In this document: positions 31,790-44,210 of the stretch, one piece after another
How positions within the stretch are numbered: the stretch's first letter is position 1
Layout of the letters: each line of letters starts with the position of its first letter
Assembly (NCBI RefSeq): GCF_028583425.1
Contig: NC_072799.1
Coordinates: forward strand, 89,576,217 to 89,640,216
Direction of reading: 5' to 3'
Source: Eublepharis macularius
Lineage: Eukaryota; Chordata; Lepidosauria; Squamata; Eublepharidae
Length of the DNA: 64,000 nt
Program-made: the position numbers and the translations under genes
The notes under the pieces: model-generated
The model's database searches: none
What the model saw: the letters and a program-made list of their open reading frames with translations, nothing else
What the model was told of the DNA's origin: nothing

Positions 31790-33149
31790 CCCTCTGGAAG
31801 TGCACGAGGGTAGGAAGTGAGTTGTCTGGAACACAGCCTTTTATATTGTAGGATTAACAATACCTCCTTAACCAGTGAACTGGTTGTTATTGGTTGTTCT
31901 CATACTTTTCAGGTTGCTTGACTTGCTCAGATAGGTTGACTGTCAGACTATGGAACCCCAGTTATCTAGAGTTTGCCTCCCCCTTCTGCAAGAAGCACAA
32001 GTTTCTTGATTCCAAAAGGTTTATGGAAAGGCAATGCTCAGGATACAGTTATCCATATTCCAAGGACTAGGAAAGTCTTGGCTGAACAAAGGCTTTGTTG
32101 AGAATGACACACAAAGTGAAAGTAACAACACTTCAAACACCCATTCCCAGCCTCCCCCCTTAGTCCTGTCTAGAAGGCCTGGGAAGGCGAGGACATCAAG
32201 GTCAGCCGGAACGGAGTGATAAGAATTCTTCGCTCCCATGGATATATGCGGCTTGGGCAACACCTAGGCCTGGAGGGAGAGAACTAAACAACTACAAATT
32301 ATAACATAAGAATATGACGTAGCTTTGGCTTGAGAACTGACTAGCAAACTTCTTTCCCCCTGTTATCAGTATTCAAGTAAGTACGTACCCAGGTAAGTCT
32401 TACAGGCTCCTTTTCAGCACAGTGCTTTGACAGCATCATAGTCTCTCACCATCAAATGCCTCTCCCCAAAAAGAGTAGAAGCAATTCTAGAAGTTCATGT
32501 GATTTCAGAGCCATTGAGAAAACAATGCTTTGGCGTTTAATGCATTCTTAGAGCTTTCCTTCTGTAAAGCACAGCCCCAGAAGCAAATACCTGAAATCCT
32601 GTGCAGGGTTAGGCCTAATTCTGCCTGGGATTGGGTTACATGGCTGCAATTTTATATACATTTACTTTGTAAGTTCAGTGAAGAAATGAGACTTGCTTTT
32701 AACCATAGAAAAACAGATCAGACTGCACAGCTGCAGTCCTATGCATACTTAGTTGGATGTAATGTCCATTGAAACAGAACTTCTTTCCAAATAAATATTC
32801 ATAGAGTCAAGCAGCATGCATGAAACCCCCTTTTGAATTTTGACTCCCAGTTGTAACATGGATGTACTGTGTGACTAAGCACATCTTCATATTGTAGCAA
32901 CAACATCCTGTTTTTGATTACTGAGACTTGAGAGACTACTGATATGAAGATGTGCTCTGGTGACCATGAGAAATGCCTGCATACGGTTGAGGACAACATA
33001 GAAATACTTTGGAGTAAGATCATCTGTAGCTTTGAGTTTGGTTTTCTTCACTGCACAGACTGGTACTCACCACTACATTTCTCTATGTAAGCCTTCAGGA
33101 ACCGCTGTTGATGTCCTGAAACAGGGTCTTGAAGCAGTGGTTAGGTGGT
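31790..33149. other. Intergenic sequence, nothing recognised
   Basis: A short repeat of the gtcctatgcatacttag type near 32740 is the only feature seen. Open frames are short and without motif. Confidence 0.4.
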
Positions 33150-34235
33150 TGAGAACAAAAGATAGATGTGATGCTGACTGGGAATACTAATGTCTTGGAT
33201 ATGACTTATCCGACAATCCTGGATCTGGTGAATCTTTTTTGACTTGATAATGTAAAGCATTTAGGGGTGCTCTTGAATCCAGCCTTCCTAATAGAGAAGC
33301 CAGTTGGTGTTGCTGCCAAGAACATTGTCTTTTAATTACATTTTGTATAGAGATTGTCTTCTTATCTGGACTCTTCCAATATAATCATGCTTATCCTTAT
33401 GACTGTAACTTCTAGGTTGGACTATTGTGATGTACTCTATATGTCCAGAAAGACAACTCAGAAGCTTATATTAGTGCAAACTATGGCAGTCTAGCTCTTG
33501 ACCATGGAGAACTACTTTGACTATATACAAATTGGTTAATCAGTTACCTATTTGCTACCAGGCTCTATTTAAGATACTGAGAGCCAAACTAAAAGTGACG
33601 CCTTACACAGGTTGGACACTAGTCGGCTTCCCTCAAGTTTTGATGGGAAATGTAGGCATCCTGGTCTTGCAGCTGTAATGGAGAGCCAAGCTGTAAAACC
33701 AGGATGCCTACATTTCCCATCAAAACTTGAGGGAAGCCGACTAGTGTCCAACCTGTGTAAGGCGTCACTTGTAGTTTGGCTCTGATTTTTGCCTTCAAAG
33801 CCCTTCATGATCTGAGAGCCACATGTCTACATCTTTCAGTATGAACTCAAATGCTAGTTGTGTTTCTCTGGCCAGTTACTTACAGTCCCTTCTCACAAAT
33901 GTGTTTCTCCCTCTTCTCTGTTTGGTCCAGGACCTTTTCAGCCACTGGACAAATCTGATGGAACAATTTGCTAGAAGAAGTCCAGAGGGAACTAGAACTG
34001 TCTATTTTTAGGAAGACATGCAAAGCCTTTTTAGGTAGAGACCTCAGCATAAAGTGCTTTTGTGAATTTGCCTAAGGATACTGAGGCTGACACATGTTAT
34101 ATGTTCAGCCCAGTTTGTAGCTTTTGACTGTTTAACATTCTGTGGATTTATTTTTTTTCACTGCCATTTGGGAATGTGTTAGCCACCCTGAGTATTTGGA
34201 AGAATGATGTGATAAAAATATTTCTACAAATAAAT
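33150..34235 (+). repeat. L2-like LINE 3' region
   Basis: The plus strand decodes, with many breaks, as L2-like RT C-terminal sequence (TSRLDYCDVLYMSRKTTQ near 33410; FKALHDLRAT near 33795). It ends in the typical gttagccaccctgagtattt region and a short tail, ctacaaataaataat. A palindromic MITE interrupts it at 33580-33783. Confidence 0.7.
33580..33783. mobile_element. Palindromic foldback MITE
   Basis: Two 86-bp arms (33580-33665 and 33698-33783) are nearly perfect reverse complements around a 32-bp loop. The ends are AGAGCCAAACT and AGTTTGGCTCT. The flanking LINE sequence reads through (aagatact...tttttgcctt), showing an insertion. The transposon class is not proven, because no clear 8-bp target duplication was found. 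Confidence 0.85.
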
Positions 34236-34559
34236 AATCTGTGGAACAAGGCTTAAGAATTTTGTACAACAGGCACTCTTAGAGTTGTACGAACCTTCAA
34301 CGCAAATGGAATGTATTAAAAAGGACAATACTGAGCAGCCCTTAGAATGCATTTGTGACTTTGAAGTGGCCTAGGAATATGGTTCATGATGGTGCTGTTC
34401 AATGATGTGCAAACATTCTTCTGTTAAAATTAAAAGTTTGTTTGGAAATTGTGAGCAACACAGTCAAATACTCCAAAAAAAAAAGTTTGTTCCCCCCAAC
34501 ACTCAGAAGTGTTTTAAATTGTACGGTAGATGTGGTATGTGTTCTCAAGCTGTTTTACC

Positions 34560-34815
34560 ATAGCTGTCTCCCAAACAGGGTCACCAGTGTCACGGTGGGG
34601 CTTGTTGTTCACCTGGACTCACGGCTGATCTCCAGACAACAGAGATTGGTTCTCCTGGGGGGAAAATGGCAGTTTTGGAGGGCAGACACTTAAGGCATCA
34701 CGTCCCCCCTGAGCCTCCTCCACACACACCTCCCCCACTCCAGAAACTGTCTCCAGGTCTTTAGGATTTTCCCAAGCCAAAATAGGTAACCCCACTCCTT
34801 GTTTAATCAACCCAT
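34560..34815. repeat. Interspersed repeat (ggctgatctccagacaacag type)
   Basis: Shares blocks with 52675-52885: gatctc.ag.c.acagagatt.gtt, cctgg.g..aaatg..agttttggag and ctccaggaatttcccaacctg-like sequence. A moderately old non-coding repeat family. Confidence 0.55.
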
Positions 34816-36081
34816 TCCATCTCACCTGAAAGAAAAAATAATAATATATAAAAAAGGCACTGTTCTTGGTTATTCTTGGGGGGTAGGAGAGCAGCTATGT
34901 GACTTTTCTCTTGAACAATTCCCATCTTACTTGCTCTCAAAACTAGGCGTGTTCACATTCTTGGGTGCCCCAAACAGGATTGCAAATAATGAGCATGTTA
35001 TTTCATAGCCTCTTGGGAACTATAGCTCAGTCCAGTAAGTTCTGAGTCTGCACCAACATGATAAGTGCTGCTGATTGTTTAATGCTCCTAACTGTACAGG
35101 CCCCAAAGTAGCACATACACTCAAAATGTAGCTGGTTGTAAACGTTGCATGACCTACACATAGGTAATCCCACCAAGTTACACATTATGACATGGGACAC
35201 AGGTAATCCCAGTCAGTTATGAGCATGCACCAAACTATCTAATTGGCCTGGTGAATGCCATCTATGCACAGGGACAAAACTGCTCAAAATGCTTTTTAAT
35301 TCATGTGACAATATGAGTCATGTTTCTAAATTCCACAAAAAACAGACCTCCTACAGATGTGAAAGAGGAAGAATGAATCTCGTGTAATTATGTCATTATA
35401 TTCTCTTTGGCATCCTGTATTATAGGTTACTACTTCTGGCAATCCCTAGAAAATAACAACACAACTTTTCCGTAAGGTCTTTAATTCTTAAATGTTGATC
35501 TGGTAACTGTAGGGTTAGCTGCCTCCTATGGCTTCTCTGGTAGATACAATTACTATACTATTCTGAAACCAAGATACCACACAGCAAGATGCAAAGCATC
35601 CATGGAGTGACAAAATTATTACATTAACAGTGTGCCCCTGATTAACGAGTATCAAGATTTTCTCCACAGCAGGTGTAGGTACCCAAGATACTGTGCACAG
35701 GGAGAGGTTGGATGGTGTGAACCGACTCTTAACAGTACAATCCTGTGCAGAATTAACTCCTACCAGCCCACTGCGATCCATGGGCCAGAAAGTTTATAGC
35801 CAACTGTTGCTTACAGCAGAAGCATTTCCTTCTATTTTAATGTATTTATGTTATGCCTTTCTGCCTTTCTCACTGAAACTCAAGGTTGATTGCACATAGT
35901 GTGAGATTAGCACAGTCAATATCAAGGGCATTTCAATAAACAATGCCATAGTTTACAAAGACATAACATTAGCAAAAAAATCCAATACAGAGTTGAAGAA
36001 ATGCCAAAACAGAGCATACAGAATTCTAGGACTGACATTAGACAACATAGAACTACCCAGCAGGGTCATACTTAAAGCAAC
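34816..36081. other. Intergenic sequence, nothing recognised
   Basis: A short repeat of the aatcctgtgcagaattaactc type lies at 35735. No exon or RNA gene was found. Confidence 0.4.
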
Positions 36082-36129
36082 TCATAGCACATAGGAGCAC
36101 ATACTTAAAGCAACAGATAGGATGTAAGG

Positions 36130-36500
36130 CAACGAAGTGGTGAACTCTATGGCCCCTAACTCGTTAGTGAAGCATATCTTTGAGACCCCCTCCCTGCAAT
36201 ACAGCCCTTCTATCTGAGTAAAAAGCCCTTTTGAATTATTCAGTTTTGCATCATTTGCAGAAAGTTGGAGAGTGGGGGCTCTCCTGACCTCAGGCAGGCC
36301 GTTCCATAGGACAGGGGCCACCACAGAGAATGCATGTCTATGGGCAGCTGTCAATTTCACCCATGTGCAGGGTGGCACCTGCAGGAGACCCTGTACAGAT
36401 GAGTGAAGCTGCTGTGAAGGGGCATAGGGAGAGAGGCGGTCCCATAGGTATGTCAGACCGAAGCTGTGAAGAGCCTTGTATGTGTTATTGCAAGGGTACT
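36130..36500 (-). repeat. L2-like LINE C-terminal fragment
   Basis: The minus strand encodes HRHAFSVVAPVLWNGLPEVR, the same C-terminal block as at 16.9 kb (AFSVLAPTWWNSL). It is preceded by a decayed YLWDRLSPYAPS segment. Confidence 0.65.
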
Positions 36501-36529
36501 TACCCTTGTTATAATACATAAATTGGGAA

Positions 36530-37154
36530 CAGAATTAACACTAAGCATTAGACAATAACCTTTCTCAGCTCTAGTTAAATAATTAAGGACCAGTTTACAC
36601 CAAAATTGGCTCAGCACATAGCATCTTGCTTATTCTTGGGGACAGAATTTTCATTGAGTGCATGGTATCTGAACTGACCCAATGATCCACAGAGCTGAAG
36701 TAAACTGCAATTGTAGCTGTTGAATAAAGCTATATGGGCGTGATTAATAAAGTTACATTATTTATTTAATGCATTTTTAGAATTAAACTGATGTCTGATG
36801 AGTTGTGAAAACAGCATAGGGATACTAGTATGGCAAGTGGCCACTTTGAAATTTGTCATTTTATTTCTGTGGTTTTGTATTTTGAATATTATAAATATAC
36901 TAATCAACATCCAAGGCATGTGGAAACATTATAAGAGATGGATGAAAATGTCTGTAAATGCAATCCCAGAAAGGAACCAGTTATAGTAATTGTCAATGAC
37001 ATATTTTCCGGAGCACCTATAAATAGCCTGAGAAAGAAAGCACTAGGCAGATTTGCTTGATATAAATATCTCAAGAATTTTCTTTTCCAAGACAGCTAAT
37101 TGTGTGTCTTACTTTGTCTTACTTTATTAAGTCAAAGTATGTTGCTGTTATCCT
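36530..37154. other. Intergenic sequence, nothing recognised
   Basis: AT-rich; no gene or repeat could be identified. Confidence 0.4.
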
Positions 37155-37365
37155 GAAACCACTGACATCATAGTGGTTAAGTGTTTGGGATGTAAATCAG
37201 CACTCTGCTGGCCACGAGGTCTGTAGTGGCCTTGGGTAAGCCAATCTGCTCAGCCCCAGCTATAGTGTGGGGATAATAACACCAGCATTGTTCACTGTTC
37301 TGAGTGGGTGCTAATCTGTCCAGAAGGGCAGTATATAAGTATACTGTTGTTGTTGTTGCTATAAT
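37155..37365 (+). repeat. tRNA-derived SINE, degraded
   Basis: Has tagtggttaagtgtttggga (A-box region), ggccttgggtaagccaatct and ggggataataaca, ending gggcagtatataagtatact and a gttgtt repeat. Matches the general layout of the SINE at 15.7 kb. Confidence 0.65.
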
Positions 37366-37389
37366 CTTGTTTAAATAAATAGTTTATCT

Positions 37390-39150
37390 TCTTAAATTTT
37401 CAGAACTTTAGAAAACTTTTTATGAAGCCATCTTGGTTTCTTTACGTTCCTCCCATTTTTCCTTCTCATTGGAATTATTTGTGATTGTGCCTTCAACATC
37501 TCACTTTCAAGAAACTCCCACCCATCTTGAATGTCCCTTATCCTTGAGTATTTCTGATATCCAACCTATATGTCTGACTACATTCAGCTTTTCCCTTACC
37601 CAAGATTGCAAAATCACATGGTCACCACCACCACCCGGGGTGCCCACTACTTTCACCCCATCAACCAGTCCTTCCCTGTTGGTGAGGATCAAGTCCAAGA
37701 TAGCAGGCCCCGTTGTCTTCGTCTCCACATTCTAGAAGATGAAGTTATCAGCAAGACAAGTCAGGATTTTTTTTAGATCTCATATTTTTGAAGAGTTTGA
37801 CTTCCAACAAATATCAGGGTAATTGAGATCTCCCATGACCACTATATCCTTCTCTGAAAATTTTGTAATCTGGTCTATTATGCAAGTCCTCTGCCTGGCG
37901 GTCTATAGCAGAACCCCACCATAATATTACTATTATTTCTTTCTCCTTTTTATTTTTACCCAGAGGCTCTCAATTGATTTTCTGTGTTCAGATTCACATA
38001 TTTTCTCACAAGTATATACATCCTCTTTCCCCCTCCTTATTGGTCTATTCCTTTTAAACAAGTTGTTCTCCCCAATCCTAACATTTCAATTGTGCATCTC
38101 ATCCCCATCCACCAAGTGTCAAGTAATGCCTATTAGGTCATAGTTCCCTTCCTGTATTAAGACTTCAAGTTCCTCTTGTTTGTTTCCTATACTTTGTGTA
38201 TTAGTATAGAGACATTGGAATCCGTGGTTTATGCGCCTGGAGGGCTTCATATTTTTCCTTACCTGCAAATTGATGAGCCCCTGCACATACGCTGCTCCCA
38301 GCTCATCATTAGTGCTCTTATCACCAACAATTGGTATCATACTAGTTTTAGGGGTTTTTATCTCCCTCCCCCACAGGATTTAGTTTAAAGCCCTCCTCAT
38401 CAGATTTGTGAGGCTCCTGCCAAACACACCTTTTCCTACCCTCATGAGGTACAAACCATCTCCCGACAGAAGTGCTTCATCCTGAAAGCAGAGTCCATGG
38501 TCCAGGAAACCAAACCTCTCCTGACGACACCATCTGCGTAACCGGTTATTTATTTTCAGTATTCTGCTCTCTCTTCCTAAGCCACAGCCCTCAACAAGAA
38601 GTGACGAAATGTGCTCCCAGCTCCTTCAGCTTTTTACCCAGAGCCTCATAGTCTCTTTTAATATGTTCCGGACTGTGCCAGGCAGTATCATTTGTTCCCA
38701 CGTGGATGAGCAAAAAGAAGTAATAATCTGTGGGCCTGATGAGTCTTTCCAGCCTTTCTGTCACATCTCAGGTGCATGCCCTGGCAGACAATGTAGCTCT
38801 CGAGATGACAGGTCTGCTTGGCGCACTGTAGCCTCTAGCCCGCTCAGTAGGGAATCCCCAGTCCCCCCCACATGTCTCCTAATGTGGGGGGCACAAGCAC
38901 AAGCCCTCTCATCCAAGGGGCCTGTAGAACTTCCTTTTTACACTGTGGAACCTTGGGCAGCCGTCCTTGTTGCAGGAGTCCAGACAGAGCCAGCGTCTGT
39001 GGGGATGACCTGGAACTCTTTGCTCAGCAATAAAGGCTCAGAATGTCTCCTGATTTTCCTGCTCCTGAGGGTCACATTCTTCCACTTGCCCTCTTCCTGT
39101 ATTTGGTGCTCTTCCTTTTCCTGAGATACCTTCTTTTCCTCCTCCTTTTG
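37390..39150 (-). mobile_element. CR1 LINE, 5' part, 3'-truncated
   Basis: Going along the minus strand, 38.9-38.4 kb decodes as the end of CR1 ORF1 (NNRLRRWCRQERFGFLDHG, ...SGDGLYLMRVGKGVFGRSL..LMRRALN, then a stop). ORF2 then opens with FQCLYTNTQSIGNKQEELEV (38.2 kb), the start of the endonuclease. Later come ILDLILTNREGLVDGVKVV with DHVI (37.7 kb) and AQSQIIPMRRK (37.45 kb). The sequence stops at about 37390, before the reverse transcriptase. Several frameshifts are present. The retention of the 5' rather than the 3' end is unusual. Confidence 0.8.
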
Positions 39151-39318
39151 CCTTACCAAGAGTGTACCATGTGTCCTTTCTGTTACCAGAACTGCTCTTT
39201 TAAATGGGGAAATTAGCTCAGCAGTCTGGAACTAAAATTAGCGCAGATCTAACCAACGTTTACGGAGGTCCCAATTCCAGACACTCTAGTGACAAAGAGG
39301 CAGACTACGAGTAGATTC

Positions 39319-39338
39319 AATAAACATGTGTATTTACT
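39319..39338. repeat. Target-site duplication, left copy
   Basis: The 20-mer aataaacatgtgtatttact is repeated exactly at 40865-40884. It flanks the ORF1-only element. Confidence 0.92.
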
Positions 39339-40864
39339 GATTCGGTTTTGTTTTCCATTCGTTTGCGTTTTCCCGGCCATGTCGGATGCTCCTCTCCGCA
39401 GGTCCGGGAGGAAGCGCCCAAGCAGCCTGACCGGGTGGTTGGCCTGCGAGGGTTAACCCCCAGGACTCCCAGTGAGGGGGTCAGGGTCCGGAGCGCTGCG
39501 GGAAGAGCCCCCTGAAGTCGATGCAGGGGGTAAATTGCCCGTTTGCTCCTACGGAGGCCGGCAGACTTGTGCAGCACATCGCATGCTGCCAGGCCATGGA
39601 GAACGGCAACAAGCAGATTTAAGGTGAAAACCTGAAAGTAAGCGAATCCCTTCTGTTATTCTAAGCGTATGCGAAGGATTGGTGGGAGTTGAAGCTAAGA
39701 AGGTTCGGATATCTTCCCCTTCATTGAGTTTTGGAACTTAGTTGGCGGACTCCCCCCCCCCCCGCCTAAGATGGTGACGAAAAAGCAGAGCCCTGCTGTG
39801 GGCAAATCTGTTTCGGCTGCTTTGCAGGGGAAAGGAGAGTCTCTTGAAGAGGTGGTTAAACAGTCAGTCGTTGAAGCTATGAAGCCCTTTGTTGATAAGC
39901 TAAATGAAATCGCTCAAAGGATTGGCTCAGTTGAGAACGAAGTGAAAACCATTAAAGACGTAGCATCTGGGGCAGAGCAGTCTGCTTGGGAAAACGCACT
40001 ACTCATGAAAGTAACAAACAAAGAAGTAAAGCTTTTGGAGAATCAATTGATAGGGTTACAAGTGGATCGTGCTTAGACGGTATTGCGTCTTCAGAATGTG
40101 GAGGAGGAAAGTGAAAACTTAAAGGATTTGGTGTCGGAACTTTTGGCGTTATTCGCAAAGTTAACTAAAGAAGAGTTAAAAAGCGATATTCTGGAAGTCC
40201 ACCGGACATCTTCAAAATATGCAATGAAGCATCAGCTGCCTCGCGAGATTATTATTGATTTTTCATCTAAGAAGACTCGGGACACCATCTTATATAATTC
40301 GTACAATGTGGACTTGGACTTTCTGGGTAACAAGGTTAAGATATTGAAGGACGTTCCATTTTTAGCTCGGAAAAGAAGATTCAAATATAAAAGGTTTGCA
40401 GCTCTTCTGAGGAAGCATGAAATAAAATACAAATGGTTATTTCCGGAAGGCATCTGGTTCAGTTATAAAGACCCAGCCTACAAGATAATATCAGAAGCAC
40501 AGCTGAGGGACTTTGTGTTTAATCATCAAGAGTTTCAGCAAGGAGAAGATTTAGGATCTGAAGGGGGAAATGGGGAGGAGGAAGTGAGCACAGCTACTGT
40601 AGCTGTTCAGAGAGAGCTGCAACTGAGACGCAGGGGAGGGAAGAAGACCTGATCCTGACTGTAGTTCGTACTTTATAAGATCTACCAATCTAATAGCATA
40701 TTAGAAAGTTTAACTTTAAATAATTGTATTATGAAGGGAATGCAATACTTGTAGATGTAGTCTGTGTTTTTTATATGTTGTTTTTTCCCTTTCCCCGTTC
40801 CCTTTTTCCCTTCTTTGTAGATTTTGTGGTTAGTAATTAAAAATAAAAAAATTATATATAAAAA
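39339..40864 (+). mobile_element. ORF1-only L1-type retroelement (HAL1-like)
   Basis: A 1,526-bp insertion between perfect 20-bp target duplications. It consists of a GC-rich 430-bp leader, one L1-type ORF1, a ~210-bp 3' untranslated region and an A-rich tail. No ORF2 is present. The 20-bp duplication and A tail show LINE-type target-primed insertion. The layout resembles the mammalian HAL1 half-L1s. Since the leader is present, this is not simply a 5'-truncated L1. An internal deletion of a full L1 would look the same. Confidence 0.85.
39771..40652 (+). pseudogene. L1-type ORF1p with one stop codon
   Basis: About 293 codons from ATG 39771 to TGA 40650-40652, broken once by TAG at 40074-40076, a likely CAG-to-TAG transition. 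Residues ~25-105 look like a heptad-rich coiled coil (LNEIAQRIGSVENEVKTI). The RRM-like domain follows (LRLQNVEEESENLKDLVSEL, ILEVHRTSSKYA, PREIIIDFSSKKTRD). The C-terminal domain has KILKDVPFLARKRRFK and LFPEGIWFSYKD. It is clearly different from the ORF1 at 6045 (another L1 subfamily). The length is normal for ORF1p. Confidence 0.85.
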
Positions 40865-40884
40865 AATAAACATGTGTATTTACT
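40865..40884. repeat. Target-site duplication, right copy
   Basis: Exact copy of 39319-39338, directly after the A-rich tail. Confidence 0.92.
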
Positions 40885-43559
40885 AATAGTGTGGTGTAAG
40901 CCTGAACTTGCACATACATACAAGAAAGCATACAAGAACTAGGAAATGCAGAGTAAGAAATACAGAGACGGTCGCATGAGCAGGTACCCATGATGATAAG
41001 GGCGATACTTACAATCCTGAAGTGGAACAGAGACACGGCAGTGAGGTGGTCTAATGCTAGCACTGGATCCACAGACAGATGGCAAAGGGTCTGGACAGGG
41101 AAGGCGTACACACCATGTGGTCTGAGGGACCAGCTTAAGTACCCCAAAATGTACCCTGGGGCTGGTGCCGTACTTGGTGGTTCTCACGGATTAAAACAAA
41201 GGTTTTAATGGGTTACTGAATGTCTTGGATGAGCCACTTTAGGAATCTGATTGTGTTATAGTGACACCTCAGGAAGAGGGGACAAAGGAGGGAGGGGGAG
41301 ATCTGAGCGTGCTGAATGGATGTTCCAGCGGACAGGGCTTGTCCTGATGTCAGCGGCTCTGGAATGCGGAGGTTTCTTTGAGATGCATTCTCTAAGTGCT
41401 TGGGAAGGTCGGCACTTAGCTTCTTCTCCGGGGTGGCTCCTAAGATATGCAGAGCAGGGCGAGGTTCTCTCGCTGCAGATGTGGCGTGTCCGCTTCTCTG
41501 AAATGGCTTCCCAAAGCAGGCTTCTTCTCTTGGTCTTCTGGCTGCCTAATAACATGGTTGCTGGCTGGGCATGGCTGGGGCTGGCTAGCAGGCTGCCCGG
41601 TAGCGAGGGCAAGCTCGGTGACCAGCCCGCGGGAGGCTCCAGGCGGGAACTGACTAGGGAGCGCCTGGCCAGCCTCGCTGGAGGTTTCCCCGGCAGGCGC
41701 CCGGCTGCTAACAGCAGCTTGGGCCCAGGTGAGTCAGGCTTCCATGGAGGCAGGGAAACAGCACGTAAAACACAGTCCATAGCAGGGAACAGGCGCGGTC
41801 CGTGGCGGATGGTAATGCAGGCACGGGGCACACGTGTAATAAAGTCCAAATACACACTGGGAGGTCCAGATATAGGTCTGGGCAGGGCTGCCCAGGAAGG
41901 GAGTCCTTTGTGGAGTCATCCAGACATGGAGTCAGGAAACTAACACAGTCTATTGTAGCAGCAAGGTAATTAAGAAGCAGGCAGGAAACTGACACGTGTA
42001 TTAGAGCGCACACGTGCAGGGCAATCTGGGTGTAGCAGTAAAACAGCAATGCAGGAAACTCTGGCACAGTCCCTGGCAGGCCTTAAAGCAGGAGAGGGGG
42101 CCTACTTGGCAACATTTCCAAGAACTCTTCACCTTCCCTGATAAGCTGGAGCATTCTCCTCCAGTACAGCTACCAGCTTTCATTTGCTACAAGTGTAATT
42201 TCCACTGCCCTCGTTAAAAATACAAACATGGTACAGACATTGCAGGTCACTACTTCAGTTCCCTCATCAGCCATGGTGCTTGGATCCATATAAAAAGTGA
42301 ACCAGACTTTCCTGCACTCCCCTCAACCTCCCAGACAAAACTCCCTGTTTTCTCATCCTATTCACTCGCTCCTAGGTATGTGAGCCTATTTATACAGTTG
42401 TGTAATTGCAAACCCTGCCCCCAACTCAAGTCAGCTGACTTACCTTACTTAAACAACAAAAAGGAGAATCACGGAAGTACATCAGAATAGCAAGCAAAAA
42501 ATCACCACAACTATCTAATGACTAAAAAGTTAAATCCAAAATGCAATAAATGTACCACTCAGGAATCATACCCTGAAACAGGTTACAGTTTAGTCACAGC
42601 TAAAGGCTGTAAATTTCCACAAATGCTTTAGTGTCCAATATAAAGTGCAAAGTGTTAATAAATTAATAGATACAAAAATAAATACAAGTCAAATCCATCT
42701 ATAACCAATTGTCCATATGGTGATGTCTTCAATTAAGCTGTCAACAGGTAATTCATTTCCTTGCTGAATGCTTTATATTGTTGTAATTTGTTTCTTCTTC
42801 TTTTTCTCACAGGAGAGGATATGCCGTCCCCATGGCGCTGCCCAACAAGGAGCCTGACCACCTACATGCTATTCTGACTTACCTTACTTGGCAGTCAGGT
42901 GAATCAGCAGTCACAGGAAGAAAAAAAAGGGGGGAAATACAAACTAGCTAACACAAGCCTCAACTCATTCAGAAAGAACCCAGTAGACACAGGGAAAGGA
43001 TGGAAAACATATACTTCCTTACTTGAAATATCTCCAAGAATAAAAGCAGTAAAAATTATATAATCTATAGTAACAGATATGATCAGGAACAATTAAGAAC
43101 ATGTGCATATTAACAGATTAAGATTTATGTAGCAAGAAAGATTTTAATAACAAGAAAAATTTAAGTGATGTATTCTTGACAATTACCTATATTTCTTCCT
43201 AACTACTTATGAAGATTATAATCTTCTGTTCCAGCTGCAGAGTTTGTTTCAGTCATAAAAGCAGAAGGATTTTGCTGATTTAAGTTCCAGTTGGATTTGA
43301 ATGTTTCAACTATGACTTCTTTAAAATTTGTGATTTTTTGATGCTCTGTCCAATATGGTTCAATGAGAAAAATGATCTTCTGAATCCTGTGTAGCTACTT
43401 TTTAAATGTTCAGATAGACAAATAGATTGATTAGGATGCTCTGTGCATTCACAGTAGTCTATACAAATGCCTAGTTCTGTCTCCAGGCAATTTGGAGCTC
43501 AGCTCAGGGCAATCTGGTTCCAAGTTTGTAACTCTGTGCAGTGCTGATTAGCCTATTAC
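40885..43559. other. Unassigned GC-rich then AT-rich region
   Basis: 41.25-42.2 kb is GC-rich with many short, loosely similar motifs (caggaaactgacac, gcacacgtgcag), as in an old LTR or other repeat, but no terminal TG..CA pair or coding motif could be shown. The 230-codon frame at 41251-41943 and the 199-codon minus-strand frame at 41256-41855 have no domain. The rest is AT-rich with no recognised content. Confidence 0.35.
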
Positions 43560-44210
43560 ATCATGAACTCACCTCCTATTGCAACCCCAAGTATTTATTT
43601 ATTTTATTTATTTGATTTGATTTATACCCCCTCCTCTCCCACAGATGGGCTCAGGGCGGCTAACAACATTCAAAAATACATTAAAAGTCACAAAAACATA
43701 AAATCAATAATAATTTTTAAAAAGTCATTAAAATAGTCCAGGAGCAGGCTATTTAAACAAATATTGGGAGACCGTATACGGGCATAGCAGATGGCCGAGG
43801 GGAGCCCCAGAAGTGGTGGTCTTAGATGGAAGGAGGAGGACACCCACTGGCACTCAGCCAAAGGCCCGGAAGAACATCTCCGTTTTACAGGCCCTGCAAA
43901 ACTGTAACAGGTCCCACAGGGCCTGGATCTCCAGTAGGAGAGCACCTGTATCCTCATCCCAAAGATCACATCCAGCGTGTGTCCTGCTTGATGTGTGGGC
44001 ATTGATACAAACTGAGAGAGTCCTAATGCCGCCATGGAGGCTATCAGGTCCATGGCCCATGAGGAGGTAGCATCATCGGCATGGACATTGATGTCCCCCA
44101 AGACCAGAAGCCTGGGGTACTCCAAGGCCCAGCCAGCCACCGCCTCCAACAGGCCAGGCACAGCATCTGCTGGTGCACTGTACTGGAAACTTTTTTTAAA
44201 AATGTTGCGT
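43560..44210 (-). repeat. L2-like LINE endonuclease fragment
   Basis: The minus strand encodes EYPRLLVLGDINVHADDATS, ALGLSQFVSMPTHQAGHTLD and VIF, the AP-endonuclease core (GDxNxH). It runs into a LINE C-terminal/3' piece (RACKTEMFFRAFG at 43.87 kb) and the ttataccccctcctctccca 3' region. The RT section between is deleted. Confidence 0.8.

Noticed and set aside
41251..41943. 230-codon frame, considered as a retroviral or LTR element gene
   Set aside because: No protease, RT, capsid or envelope motif. The minus strand is equally open, so it is probably chance in GC-rich sequence.
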